Below, one piece after another: positions 18,597 to 27,133 of a DNA stretch of 45,825 nucleotides. Below the pieces are notes generated by a model that was not told where the DNA came from, searched no databases, and worked only from the letters and a program-made list of their open reading frames with translations. The stretch's first letter is position 1, and every line of letters begins with the position of its first letter. The translations under genes were made by a program, and so were the position numbers. Source of the DNA: an uncultured Ignavibacteria bacterium (lineage in GTDB: Bacteria; Bacteroidota; Ignavibacteria; Kapaibacteriales; Kapaibacteriaceae). The stretch lies in contig CAJAIA010000011.1 of assembly GCA_903939735.1 (NCBI GenBank), positions 1 to 45,825 of the forward strand. Direction: 5' to 3'.

Positions 18597-19928
18597 TTAG
18601 AGCTTCGCTACGATACCAAGAATTGCACCAACGCGAAGAAGTTGTCGATCGACACGTGAACCGGTTGCAAGGTTAATGTATGCGGTGTACTCAGATGGGG
18701 GTGCACTGTCGACAAATCCTCCACCAACAATACCCCCTACGGTAATCTCGAGCGGATCGATCGCGAAGTTCCAGCCTATTGTACCATGGTAGAGATCGAA
18801 GTTCACAATGGCATTCGATCCAGTTTCTGCTGCACGGAGGAATGACCCATCGCGAATCAGCGAAACGTAGAACGATGTGCGCTCCGAGATCTTCGTCTTC
18901 ATTCCAACAGCCACGTTGATGATTGCGTATCGGTTGATGACCTCGCCATAGGTAAACGTCGTATCAGGAATGATCGATCGGAACGGCGCGGGGGAAAGGG
19001 GCCTGTAGGGATCCAGTGAAGAGAACCACTCCGCTGTGAAGTAGATCGATGTTGCCTCGCTGCGCCAGGTTGCACCGAGGGCAATCGACATTGGTGTACG
19101 ATGTTCTGCTGAGAGATTCTGCTGACGATCACCATACAGAACCGACATAGTATCTCCACGTTGCGCGTATTGCGAGGTGCGCGTCTCTCCGCGTGTCGTT
19201 AGCACATGCAACGCAGGAGTCGTGATCGTAACCCCGACACTGACTGGATGGCCATCGTAGTAGTATCCGAGCTTTGCAAGCACACGAGCTGTACCATACA
19301 CTTCGTACTCGGTAAGGCTCGCGGTTTCAGCTCGACCATCTGTAAGTGTGGCAGAGGTGAGAATCGAGGAATACTCCGAGCTTACGGTCGAGACATACGT
19401 CGTGATTCCAACAGCATGAACATGATCGAGCGTGCGCGACCATGTAAGTCCAAACCACGAGTCGTTGAGATCACGAAGAATTGTACCCGATACACTGTAT
19501 CCCGTCATCGGACCTGTCTTGCTGGTGGCCGTGCCGTCAAGATCGAGCGATACATCTGTACGCTTGAGATACGAGAGAACAAGCGACCGCGATCCGAAGA
19601 GTTCCACAGGAATGTTGATAGCAACCAGCGTGGGAAGAGGTTCGGTGTTTCCAGAACGAAGACGAAAGTACCCATCCGTGGTGGCGATTGTCGAACGCGT
19701 CCAGTTCAATGTAACTGCCGATTGCACGGCACTTGTATCGGGGTATAACGCTAGCGATCCAGGATTATAGAACGTCGACGAAAGGTCTGTCGTCGAACCG
19801 ACGACTGCGCCCCCTAACAGCCACGACTGCGTTCCGTACTGATTCGTCCAATAGTGCGCGTCCTGCGCAACGAGTGACGCGCTGCATAGCATTAATGCAA
19901 GCAGATACAACGCGATGTATCGCATCAT
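18597..19928 (-). CDS. Outer-membrane beta-barrel protein (FadL/PorV-like)
   Basis: This 443-residue protein has a signal peptide ending SASLVAQ and an early segment AVVGSTTDLSSTFYNPGSLAL resembling the hatch region of FadL- and PorV-type barrels, which move hydrophobic compounds or assist T9SS. The rest consists of alternating strands with periodic aromatic residues. The C-terminus (LLRVGAILGIVAKL) does not end with a typical aromatic residue. Its start overlaps the stop of the dipeptidase gene (ATGA), so coupling is likely. Substrate is unknown. Confidence 0.68.
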   Translation of the reverse strand: MMRYIALYLLALMLCSASLVAQDAHYWTNQYGTQSWLLGGAVVGSTTDLSSTFYNPGSLALYPDTSAVQSAVTLNWTRSTIATTDGYFRLRSGNTEPLPTLVAINIPVELFGSRSLVLSYLKRTDVSLDLDGTATSKTGPMTGYSVSGTILRDLNDSWFGLTWSRTLDHVHAVGITTYVSTVSSEYSSILTSATLTDGRAETASLTEYEVYGTARVLAKLGYYYDGHPVSVGVTITTPALHVLTTRGETRTSQYAQRGDTMSVLYGDRQQNLSAEHRTPMSIALGATWRSEATSIYFTAEWFSSLDPYRPLSPAPFRSIIPDTTFTYGEVINRYAIINVAVGMKTKISERTSFYVSLIRDGSFLRAAETGSNAIVNFDLYHGTIGWNFAIDPLEITVGGIVGGGFVDSAPPSEYTAYINLATGSRVDRQLLRVGAILGIVAKL

Positions 19929-20512
19929 TCGTTAAGGATGGCAAAGTTCTCCCATCCGCGAAGATCAAAGTGCCACCACTCGCTTGGTAAAACATCGAAG
20001 CCGGCTGCGTTCATGATCTGCTCGAGCAATCGTCGATTCGCGAGGATGCGCTCGGGAAGATCCAGATATGTAGCCGCAGCACGCTCTGTGAACTCGTCGT
20101 AGCCGGTACCCATTTCGAGTTCCACACCGTTGCTATCACATAGCGTGAGATCGAGCGCACACCCGCGGTTGTGCCGTGATCCCTTGGCTGGGTCTGCGAC
20201 GTATCGCTCATCAGGAATAATGCTCCACATCAATCGCTGAATGCTAAGCGGACGATATGCATCGTAGACTTTGAGTTGGAGTCCGCGTGAACGCGCGTCG
20301 CGCTGAGCCACAAGCAATTGCTCTGCCATTGCACGGCGAGCATAAAGCGTATCCGATGTGTAGAGGATGCGCTTCGTGAAGTTATCAGACGTAGCGTACC
20401 GAACATCGGTCAGCAGATCAGGTACAACGTCGTGAATGCGAACCAGCACGGTATCGCGTGGTTCTGTCTCAAAGGTCATGGACATTACGGCTAGTACGAG
20501 AAACGAGAGCAT
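19925..20512 (-). CDS. M15 family D-alanyl-D-alanine dipeptidase (VanX-like)
   Basis: This 195-residue zinc peptidase carries the VanX/DdpX set: Y86-R87-P88 (DAYRPLS), the zinc ligands H114 and D121 in SRHNRGCALDLTL, and the catalytic E178 with zinc ligand H181 in SEWWHF. VanX-type enzymes cleave D-Ala-D-Ala to free D-Ala in wall turnover, and only together with VanH/VanA do they give vancomycin resistance; no such partners are seen. A short hydrophobic N-terminus (MLSFLVLAVMSM) suggests export to the periplasm. It is adjacent to a penicillin-binding-like serine hydrolase gene (13 bp), so a peptidoglycan role for the pair is plausible. Confidence 0.9.
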   Translation of the reverse strand: MLSFLVLAVMSMTFETEPRDTVLVRIHDVVPDLLTDVRYATSDNFTKRILYTSDTLYARRAMAEQLLVAQRDARSRGLQLKVYDAYRPLSIQRLMWSIIPDERYVADPAKGSRHNRGCALDLTLCDSNGVELEMGTGYDEFTERAAATYLDLPERILANRRLLEQIMNAAGFDVLPSEWWHFDLRGWENFAILNE

Positions 20513-20525
20513 GCTCGAAACTACG

Positions 20526-21836
20526 TTACTGCTTCACAATCAGCGACCTCGAAGTTGTTGTCGCTGTTGATGACTCAACCATATAGACACCGCCTGGCAG
20601 GTTGCTGATGTCAACCGATGGCGCTGTTTCGCTGCGCACCACACGTCCGTCAATGGTGCGAACAACTACAGATGTGCCGCGATGGTGGAGCACGTCGATA
20701 ACGGGATTCGGCCACGTAGCTGGTGTGTCTGCTTCGTCCGTCTCGGTAACTGATGTGGCACATGGCAGTGCTGATATCAACTCCCACATCTGACGGTCGT
20801 ACACAATCTGCATCGGCTCGCTTCCCGTTGGAGGGTTGCCCATGCGAATGATCACCATGTTCTGACTTGGTATCACATAGAGTTTTTGGTCGTTCATGCC
20901 GAGCCCCATGTACAAATCGGAAGGGGCTTGCGGGATCAATGGACCCGGCAGCGATGCCTCAATGCCGGGAAGCATCATGCGATCCTTACCGTTGAGCCAG
21001 AAGAGATACCCGTATGATGGATTGAGGTTCTGTGATGTTGATACCATGTCGGTGAAATACGACTGATCACGGATCACCGTATCGCCGTTCCACACGCCCC
21101 TTGCGAGCAGCAGCAGACCAAATCGTGCCATAGAACGCGGCACTGACCACAGCACACCGTTGATGAACACACCACCCATACCAATGCGTCGCGCGAGGTT
21201 CTGCGTGTAGTAACTCGTGAAGTTCATCTTCGACGCAGCAGCAACGATGTCTTGCAGTTTGAGGTACGCTGGGTTGTAGTAATCCCAGATCGTCCCTGGC
21301 GACGCGCGATATGTGAAGCAGTCTGGCGTGCGGCAATCGGTATCATCAGGTCCGCGACCCTCCACGCCAGTGGTCATTGTCAAATGGTGGCGTACAGTGA
21401 TCGCATCTTCCTGCGCGTTCGTCATCATGCTCCAGCCATTACCGAGATACCGCGAGCTAGGGGCATTGATATCGAGAAGCTTCTGATCCTGGGCTATGCC
21501 AACGAGTGCAGCTGTTACCGTCTTTCCAGCCGATGCCCAGTACCATACGCTGTCGCGTTGAAACGCATCGAAATACCACTCCCGTACGATGCGACCATCC
21601 TTGAGGATGATGAAGGCCTTTGTGTACGTGCGACGCAGAAACTCCTGAAGCGAATCAAGTCTATCCTGACACCAATTCAGGTCTTGCGGCGAACGTGTCT
21701 CCCAAACACCAGTGCTCTGTGCAGGAGGGAAGTACAATTCCTGCGCTGGTGAGGAGACGCTCACAACGAGCGTAATGAGAAGCGCGACGACGCGCTTACG
21801 GCTTGGCGTACTTTGGATTGGTGAGGTACGTTTCAT
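20526..21836 (-). CDS. Beta-lactamase-family serine hydrolase with T9SS sorting domain
   Basis: The ATG at 21836 gives 436 residues. A signal sequence (RKRVVALLITLVVSVSSPAQ) is followed by a class C beta-lactamase/esterase-like domain with the S-x-x-K motif (WASAGKT, Ser about 102) and YYN (WDYYNPAYL, about 186-188), and IVREWY near the start. Family members are penicillin-binding-like peptidases or esterases; beta-lactam hydrolysis should not be assumed. The last about 60 residues (WPNPVIDVLHHR ... VDISNLPGGVYMV ... IVKQ) form a T9SS type A sorting domain. The start lies 41 bp inside the upstream peroxidase gene. Confidence 0.85.
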   Translation of the reverse strand: MKRTSPIQSTPSRKRVVALLITLVVSVSSPAQELYFPPAQSTGVWETRSPQDLNWCQDRLDSLQEFLRRTYTKAFIILKDGRIVREWYFDAFQRDSVWYWASAGKTVTAALVGIAQDQKLLDINAPSSRYLGNGWSMMTNAQEDAITVRHHLTMTTGVEGRGPDDTDCRTPDCFTYRASPGTIWDYYNPAYLKLQDIVAAASKMNFTSYYTQNLARRIGMGGVFINGVLWSVPRSMARFGLLLLARGVWNGDTVIRDQSYFTDMVSTSQNLNPSYGYLFWLNGKDRMMLPGIEASLPGPLIPQAPSDLYMGLGMNDQKLYVIPSQNMVIIRMGNPPTGSEPMQIVYDRQMWELISALPCATSVTETDEADTPATWPNPVIDVLHHRGTSVVVRTIDGRVVRSETAPSVDISNLPGGVYMVESSTATTTSRSLIVKQ

Positions 21837-22878
21837 CGGTGAGTGTATTGAGGAATGTAACAAGGTCGGCGATGTCCGACTCACTCAACCCGAGGCCTGG
21901 TTTAAGACTGAACTGCAAAAGAATGTCGACGGTCGATGATTGCTTCACACCCGAAGAGTAATGCTGAACTACATCTTCAAGCTTCGTGAAACGTCCGTCA
22001 TGCATGTAGGGGGCTGTGACTGCGATGTTTCGGAGCGTTGGCACTTTGAATTTCGCGCGATCGTTCGGATTCAACGTGACTCGCTCACGACCGATATCCA
22101 TGAACGAGGCATCGTCGTCGAGTCCGTTATTCATGAACCGATCGTTGGTGAAGTTCGGTCCGCCATGACAATGAAAACACTCACCCGACTTTACCTTGCC
22201 CGATGGATCAAACTCGCTGAAGAACAGATCCTGTCCGCGCTTCTCCTGCGCAGTGAACGTTGCTTCGCCGCGCTGTACCTTGTCCCACTTGCTGTTGCCA
22301 GAGATCATCGTCAACATGAACTGCTCCATCGCAATGCCCACGCGTTCGGCAGTGATGGAATCAGTACCAAAGGCACGGATGAACTGATCGCGATAGCGTT
22401 GCAGAGCTGTAAGTGTCCGCACCGCATTATCGAGCGTGTTGTCCATTTCGAGTGTATCCTCGATCGGCATCAGTGCCTGATCGCGGAGCGTTGCGGTGCG
22501 ACCATCCCAGAAGAACCCACGACGATGCCATCCGAGGTTCGCGAGAGACATTGCTTGACGCGTACCAGCGAGACCGCGAATGCCGACGCTGTACTTCCGG
22601 CTGTCTGACAATCCATCTGCTTGAACGTGACATGACGCACAACTCTGCGAGCCGTCGCGGGAGAGCGCTCGTTCGTAGAACAGCATGCGGCCGAGCTCCA
22701 CGCGCTGCTGCGTCAGTGGATAGTCGGTTGGCAATGGCATGGACTGAAATCCATACGGGAAGCTCGATGCATCCAACGTGTATGGCGTTGGATCATACTC
22801 TGGTGTAGGCACAGGTGCAGACGTGTTTGTACAAGCTGTGACCACACATGCGACAGTTAGAGCGATGGCGAGCTTCAT
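21796..22878 (-). CDS. Diheme cytochrome c peroxidase, MauG/MbnH-type candidate
   Basis: This 360-residue lipoprotein (signal MKLAIALTVACVVTAC) has two c-type heme sites, C80-A-S-C83-H84 and C234-F-H-C237-H238, and the family motifs LGRMLFYERALSRDGSQSC, FKVPTLRNIAVTAPYMHDG. It keeps the aromatic segment GWHRRGFFWDGR that contains the inter-heme tryptophan region of CcpA/MauG-type enzymes. Members either reduce H2O2 or, as in MauG and MbnH, oxidise tryptophans of a partner protein. The gene overlaps the preceding peroxidase gene by ATGA, and an MbnP gene stands at the head of the operon, which favours the MbnH-like role. The start at 22878 is preferred to 22902. Confidence 0.9.
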   Translation of the reverse strand: MKLAIALTVACVVTACTNTSAPVPTPEYDPTPYTLDASSFPYGFQSMPLPTDYPLTQQRVELGRMLFYERALSRDGSQSCASCHVQADGLSDSRKYSVGIRGLAGTRQAMSLANLGWHRRGFFWDGRTATLRDQALMPIEDTLEMDNTLDNAVRTLTALQRYRDQFIRAFGTDSITAERVGIAMEQFMLTMISGNSKWDKVQRGEATFTAQEKRGQDLFFSEFDPSGKVKSGECFHCHGGPNFTNDRFMNNGLDDDASFMDIGRERVTLNPNDRAKFKVPTLRNIAVTAPYMHDGRFTKLEDVVQHYSSGVKQSSTVDILLQFSLKPGLGLSESDIADLVTFLNTLTDETYLTNPKYAKP

Positions 22879-23873
22879 TCTCGGAACCGTGGATCGTTGC
22901 AAAAACTATCGTCGGTGAGGCTACGCAGAAACGCCTCCAGGGCGGCACACTCATCGTCGCGAAGTCCCAATGGAACAATGCTCGCGTCGGTTGCGGGGTG
23001 ACCCATCCCACCGCGATTATAGCGATCAATCACCTCACGAAGTGTTGCGATAGATCCGTTATGCATGTATGGCGCGGTAACGCCAACATTGCGCAACGAC
23101 GGCACCTTGAACATGTACCGGTCTGCTTCGTTGTTTGTCACGCGAAACCGACCAACATCCGTGTAGTTCGCAAGTGCCCCATTATTCGCGAACGCATGGG
23201 TCGTATACAGGTTGCCACCGTGACACGTGTAGCATTGCGTGCGGTTGCTAAGGAAGATTGTGCGACCACGCTCCTCTTCTGCAGTGAGGCGGTTCTGATC
23301 CGCCCGTGAGCGACCACTGACAAGCGTTCGTTCAAAGCACGCAATCGCACGCGTGATGACATACGCATCAACGTCCCGTTGGTATGCACTCCGACTCAAC
23401 GTCTGCACCAGCGAGTCCTTCTCGAGTCTGGCAACCACATCGAGCATGTTCATGTCGAATTCGTCGTGCTCCTGCACCGGAACCAGCACTTGCATCTCGA
23501 GTGTCGGTACGCCCCCTTCTCGCATGAAGTAGGGTTGATAGCCTACGTTGGCAAGTGATGGAGCGTTGCGAGTTCCGATTCGTTGATCCACTCCGATACT
23601 TGTTGCACGTCCGTCGGTGAAGGCTTGTGATGGGTTGTGGCATGAGGCACACGATAGCGTTCGCGTACGGGAGAGTTCCTTCGAGAAGAACAGCATCTTG
23701 CCCAAGCGAACACGTTCTGGTGTTGGCTGGTTGTCTGCAGGGTACACTTGTTCCGAGAAGCCCGGAGGAACATCCACCAGTGCGACGGTCGGAATAACAA
23801 CATGGTCAGCCGTACAGCCAAGTACGACGATCATCATGCTCCAGAGACTACCGTAAAAGAGCGACCGGAACAT
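22875..23873 (-). CDS. Diheme cytochrome c peroxidase family protein, atypical inter-heme region
   Basis: This 332-residue lipoprotein (signal up to VVLGC, Cys 20) has two heme motifs, C75-A-S-C78-H79 and C214-Y-T-C217-H218, and the peroxidase C-terminal motif FKVPSLRNVGVTAPYMHNG. In place of the usual F-F/W-x-G-R segment it has YFMREGG, so the inter-heme tryptophan seems to be missing, and it is shorter than its neighbour. It follows mbnP with an overlap of 26 bp (or starts at an internal ATG at 23837/23834 without overlap) and precedes the second peroxidase by ATGA. It may be a dedicated MbnH, an electron-transfer partner or a divergent paralog. Confidence 0.88.
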   Translation of the reverse strand: MFRSLFYGSLWSMMIVVLGCTADHVVIPTVALVDVPPGFSEQVYPADNQPTPERVRLGKMLFFSKELSRTRTLSCASCHNPSQAFTDGRATSIGVDQRIGTRNAPSLANVGYQPYFMREGGVPTLEMQVLVPVQEHDEFDMNMLDVVARLEKDSLVQTLSRSAYQRDVDAYVITRAIACFERTLVSGRSRADQNRLTAEEERGRTIFLSNRTQCYTCHGGNLYTTHAFANNGALANYTDVGRFRVTNNEADRYMFKVPSLRNVGVTAPYMHNGSIATLREVIDRYNRGGMGHPATDASIVPLGLRDDECAALEAFLRSLTDDSFCNDPRFRE

Positions 23874-24810
23874 GTGTCGTGGTGCCGGAAGGTGAGGTGA
23901 GCAGCAGGGTGTATGATCCTGAGCTGTACCCTGAAAGATCCCAGGTGGTCTGTATGTCGCTACTCACAGGTAACGCGACAACTGCCCCGAATGCATCGAT
24001 CAGCTGTGCGGTGCGCACTGCACCAAGATCTGAACGCATTGTGATCATTGTGCGAGCGGGATTCGGCCACACTGTTGCATTAACAGACGCTGTTTCCTGC
24101 GCTACGCTCGTTGTCGGCGATGAAAACACACGTGTGGACATGTTATTCGACAGGATGATCGTTTCTTCACCGTATCCGTGGAAGATCAAACCAAAGCCCA
24201 CATCAAGCTGCGTAAACAGCGCTCCGTATTCAGCGGTAAGATTGATGTCGATCCCCGTAGCGCTTGCTGTTGAGGACACAGGCATTGTGATCTTACGATA
24301 GAGCTCATTGCCCACAGCGTGCAGCTGAACATCCGTCGCCACAACATTGCTCGTTGTGCCTGATGATCCCTCCACGGCAATAAAGCGGTACCCTGCAGCC
24401 CAACCCCAGTGCATCGTCGGGTTCTTCAATGCGAGTGGATGCTCAGGAGGGTAGAGCGTTGGATCGAGGTGATTGCGAAGCTTATCGACACCAATGTGGA
24501 ACTCAAGTGCTTCAACACTGGTTACGTCGTACGACCCAAGGACGTACCGCGATTGGCCCAAGGCATCAACAAGTACGTAGACATCCGAAAGGGCCGTGCG
24601 CTTACCACCATCATGGATCACGGTCATCTCAGCGATGTAGTACTTCACGAATCGTGGCTTGAAAAACCATGCGCCGCTGTTCATTGCATACGTCTCGCCC
24701 GAGCGAAGCGGTAAACCCTGCATTCGGTGGTCGATCACGAGTGAAACCTCACCCGCCGTCGCCACGAAACACCCAATGAAGAGGGCTAGGAGAAGAGTGG
24801 TTGTGCGCAT
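23848..24810 (-). CDS. mbnP-like: MbnP-like copper-binding protein with T9SS sorting domain
   Basis: MbnP proteins bind copper after a partner diheme enzyme, MbnH, converts a tryptophan to kynurenine. This 320-residue protein has a signal peptide (MRTTTLLLALFIGCFVATAG) and the family landmarks FKPRFVKYYIAEM, then EFHIGVDKLRNHLDPTLYPPE, then the block MHWGWAAGYRFIAVEG (about 133-148) with H134, W135 and W137, then LHAVG. Unlike the methanotroph type, it ends in a type A T9SS sorting domain (WPNPARTMITMRSD ... WDLSGYSSGSYTLLL ... LLR). The gene heads the eight-gene operon and is followed at once by two diheme peroxidase genes. Copper binding is inferred from family and context. Confidence 0.82.
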   Translation of the reverse strand: MRTTTLLLALFIGCFVATAGEVSLVIDHRMQGLPLRSGETYAMNSGAWFFKPRFVKYYIAEMTVIHDGGKRTALSDVYVLVDALGQSRYVLGSYDVTSVEALEFHIGVDKLRNHLDPTLYPPEHPLALKNPTMHWGWAAGYRFIAVEGSSGTTSNVVATDVQLHAVGNELYRKITMPVSSTASATGIDINLTAEYGALFTQLDVGFGLIFHGYGEETIILSNNMSTRVFSSPTTSVAQETASVNATVWPNPARTMITMRSDLGAVRTAQLIDAFGAVVALPVSSDIQTTWDLSGYSSGSYTLLLTSPSGTTTHVPVALLR

Positions 24811-24934
24811 AGTGTTGGGTGGACGGTGGAACTAAGGCAAAAGTTACGGTAATACACTGTACAAATCACGTGCTGGAAAGCCTCTAATCCCGTAGTTTGC
24901 ATCTCGATTGTTCTGGTACCAAGGAGACGTTGTC

Positions 24935-25801
24935 ATGTTGCGATTTGCTGCCGATTGGCGAACAGTTGGATACATGGTAGTAACTACTGCTGTGTTTATC
25001 CTGCAATGGACCGTAGTTGGGTTTCACCCGGCACTGTACGTGTTCTATCTGTTCTTGTCGATTGCGGTGACGGTGATCGCTCACAATCACAATCACTTGC
25101 CGATGTTCAAATCGCCGATGATGAACAGCGTTGTCGACTATTGGTTGACCGTGTTCTATGGTTTCCCTGCATTTGCATGGATCCCGACGCACAACATGAA
25201 TCACCACCGTCTGAACAACAAAGAAGGCGACTACACGATCACGTATCGTCTTACCGAGAACAATACGCTGTTGATGCTCTTGCTCTATCCAACGATGAGC
25301 TCGTACTTCCAGCAGAAGCCAATTCGCGACTATCTCAAGAATCTGTGGCGTGGTGATCGACGCAAGTGGGCGCTCGCTGCAGGACAGTACGCGTTCCTTG
25401 GTATCTGGATCGCAGCCTTCCTGATTCTCGACTGGCAGAAGGCACTGTTGTATGTTATCGTGCCGCAGCAAATCGGACTCTTTGCCGTTCTTGTGTTTAA
25501 CTACGTGCAGCATGTGCATGCCGATGAAGAATCGCAGTGGAACCACTCGCGCAACTTCACAGGCTGGCTCAACCTCCTGCTCTTTAACAATGGCTACCAC
25601 ACCGTCCACCACGATCGTGCCGGTACGCATTGGAGCAAGACACCTGAGGCACATGCGGTTGTTGCATCGAAGATCGACCCATCGCTCATCGAGAGGAGTT
25701 TCTGGTGGTACATTCTCCGCGTGTATTTCCTCGCCCCATTCGTTCCGAAGTTCCGCACGCACTCAATGCGCCTTGCTCGCATGGAACGCTCAACAATGTA
25801 A
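24935..25801 (+). CDS. Membrane fatty acid desaturase family protein
   Basis: This 288-residue membrane protein has the three histidine boxes of acyl desaturases/hydroxylases: H50-N-H-N-H54, H86-N-M-N-H90-H91, and H222-T-V-H225-H226, plus NYVQHVHADEE. These bind a non-heme diiron centre that inserts double bonds or hydroxyl groups in fatty acyl chains. About four membrane segments alternate with the boxes. The ATG at 24935 has AAGGAG 8 nt upstream; a TTG at 24908 is rejected. It is divergent from the mbnP operon with 124 bp between, and the next gene begins 2 bp after its stop. Substrate cannot be assigned. Confidence 0.85.
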   Translation: MLRFAADWRTVGYMVVTTAVFILQWTVVGFHPALYVFYLFLSIAVTVIAHNHNHLPMFKSPMMNSVVDYWLTVFYGFPAFAWIPTHNMNHHRLNNKEGDYTITYRLTENNTLLMLLLYPTMSSYFQQKPIRDYLKNLWRGDRRKWALAAGQYAFLGIWIAAFLILDWQKALLYVIVPQQIGLFAVLVFNYVQHVHADEESQWNHSRNFTGWLNLLLFNNGYHTVHHDRAGTHWSKTPEAHAVVASKIDPSLIERSFWWYILRVYFLAPFVPKFRTHSMRLARMERSTM

Positions 25802-25803
25802 TC

Positions 25804-26418
25804 ATGCAGGCACTGCTGCTCGTTGTTCTTCTCTGTGGTAGCGTCATCAGCGCATCAGCGTCGATTGACTCCTGTCTTCAAACACTCCGTCCGCATCTTA
25901 CGATCGGTGAGAAGGATCTTCTCGACGTCGAGGAGCGGTGGTCGGAGATGACGAAGCTCAAGGATGATGATCGTGAGGAGTTCCTCCAGTTCGCAGGGTT
26001 TGAAGATTCCACGGGTGCGATCCCCTCAGCCGTAAAGGCGTACGACATCGTGTCGTGCACAACGAGCGAGGCTACGGGAAGCATCGTGATCAAGTTGATG
26101 TACGTAAAAGGCGTCGAGGGCACGAAGGATGAAAACGTCTACCTCGTGACGATGAAGAATGGCATGTATTCCTCGAAGTTCCAGATAGCGTCACTACAAG
26201 CGAGTTGCGAGGGCACGTTCCTGCGCGCATCATCGACGAATGACGATGGAACGATTTCTGTTGGACAGCTCTTCCATGTGTTTGACTGTGAAACGGACAA
26301 GTTTCTGAACACGGAAACACAGCCGACGCTAACGGTGCGTATTCGTCCGAACGGCTCAATCACGCAAGGTGCTGGCGCACCTGCCCCAACGCCCACCAAA
26401 CGTAGCGACGACGAGTAG
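25804..26418 (+). CDS. Secreted protein of unknown function
   Basis: The ATG at 25804 gives 204 residues starting with a signal peptide (MQALLLVVLLCGSVISASASIDSC). The mature protein has scattered cysteines, a charged helical N-terminal third and a beta-rich middle (GSIVIKLMYVKGVEG ... VYLVTMKNGMYSSKFQIASL), then a proline/alanine-rich tail (GAPAPTPTKRSDDE). No family is recognised. It follows the desaturase by 2 bp, so cotranscription is likely. A longer in-frame ORF starting at 25705 lies within the desaturase and lacks a signal peptide, so it is not used. Confidence 0.6.
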   Translation: MQALLLVVLLCGSVISASASIDSCLQTLRPHLTIGEKDLLDVEERWSEMTKLKDDDREEFLQFAGFEDSTGAIPSAVKAYDIVSCTTSEATGSIVIKLMYVKGVEGTKDENVYLVTMKNGMYSSKFQIASLQASCEGTFLRASSTNDDGTISVGQLFHVFDCETDKFLNTETQPTLTVRIRPNGSITQGAGAPAPTPTKRSDDE

Positions 26419-26437
26419 GGGTAGTGGGCGATCGCAA

Positions 26438-27094
26438 TTACAGCGCTCGCGCTAACACGTCATTCATCGTCTTAGCTGTTCGATAGTACTCGACCAGCGA
26501 TGTAATGCATGTGTCCGACGTAAACACGGACTTCGGGATTGTTGCCCACACGTAGAACTGCTTCTTGCGGACAAGCGGTTCGCGTGTAACAGCATCGCGA
26601 AACTCTGCAGGAAGAATCTTGCTCTCCTCGCCAAGGAGTTCGCCGTAGAGCTTCTTGAACGATGGATCCGATATCGCAGCGCGAAGATCTGCGCCCTCAT
26701 GCAGGACGAGATCGCGGAGGGCAGGAAGCTCTTCTTTGTTTGGCATGTAGCTCCCGGCAGCGATCGCGCCTCCCTTTGCGCCCACCTCCATGTAGACGCC
26801 GGGAAATCCCATTGCCTTCTTCCCACGCAGATTCAGGTGGGCTCCCATCTGCACTTTGTACGGCGTCTTATCGGCGGAAAACCGAATATCACGGTTGATC
26901 CGATAGATCACGTCGGATGCTGATGCCTGTAGCTCCGGATCGAATGGCTGTACAGCCTCAATCCACGCTGTAATCATCGCATGGAATGGACGTTTCACGT
27001 CGCGCTCATAGCGTGAGCGGTTCTCGTCGAACCACGCCTTTGAGTTGTTGGACGTGAGTTCACGGAAGAACCGGAAGTAGGCAGGTGAAAGCAT
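26438..27094 (-). CDS. DUF2461 domain protein
   Basis: The 218-residue protein is DUF2461 (TIGR02453-like). Its landmarks are FFRELTSNNSKAWFDENRSRYER at the N-terminus, YRINRDIRFSADKTPYK, GVYMEV, EPLVRKKQFYVW. The N-x-x-W-F and RINRDxRFSxDKxPYK motifs are nearly invariant in the family. The function is unknown; it is a cytoplasmic protein found across bacteria and fungi. It converges on the secreted unknown (20 bp) and is divergent from yajQ. Confidence 0.93.
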   Translation of the reverse strand: MLSPAYFRFFRELTSNNSKAWFDENRSRYERDVKRPFHAMITAWIEAVQPFDPELQASASDVIYRINRDIRFSADKTPYKVQMGAHLNLRGKKAMGFPGVYMEVGAKGGAIAAGSYMPNKEELPALRDLVLHEGADLRAAISDPSFKKLYGELLGEESKILPAEFRDAVTREPLVRKKQFYVWATIPKSVFTSDTCITSLVEYYRTAKTMNDVLARAL

Positions 27095-27108
27095 GTGTCG
27101 GAAGCCCG

Positions 27109-27116
27109 TATGTTTG
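27109..27116 (+). promoter_or_regulatory. Bacteroidota-type promoter box TATGTTTG before yajQ
   Basis: The octamer is an exact TAnnTTTG match and lies 18 bp before the yajQ ATG, with the Shine-Dalgarno AAGGAG (27123-27128) in between. Transcription would start very close to the ribosome-binding site and give a very short leader. Confidence 0.45.
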
Positions 27117-27133
27117 TAGACTAAGGAGCTACT

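Noticed and set aside
19925-21836. Vancomycin or beta-lactam resistance genes
   Set aside because: A VanX-like enzyme without VanH/VanA, and a serine hydrolase of the broad beta-lactamase superfamily, do not indicate resistance; general wall or ester hydrolysis is as likely.
24884-25762. A 292-residue open frame on the minus strand opposite the desaturase
   Set aside because: It lies antisense to a gene with all three histidine boxes, has no recognisable domain and shows unnatural composition; it is a shadow frame.
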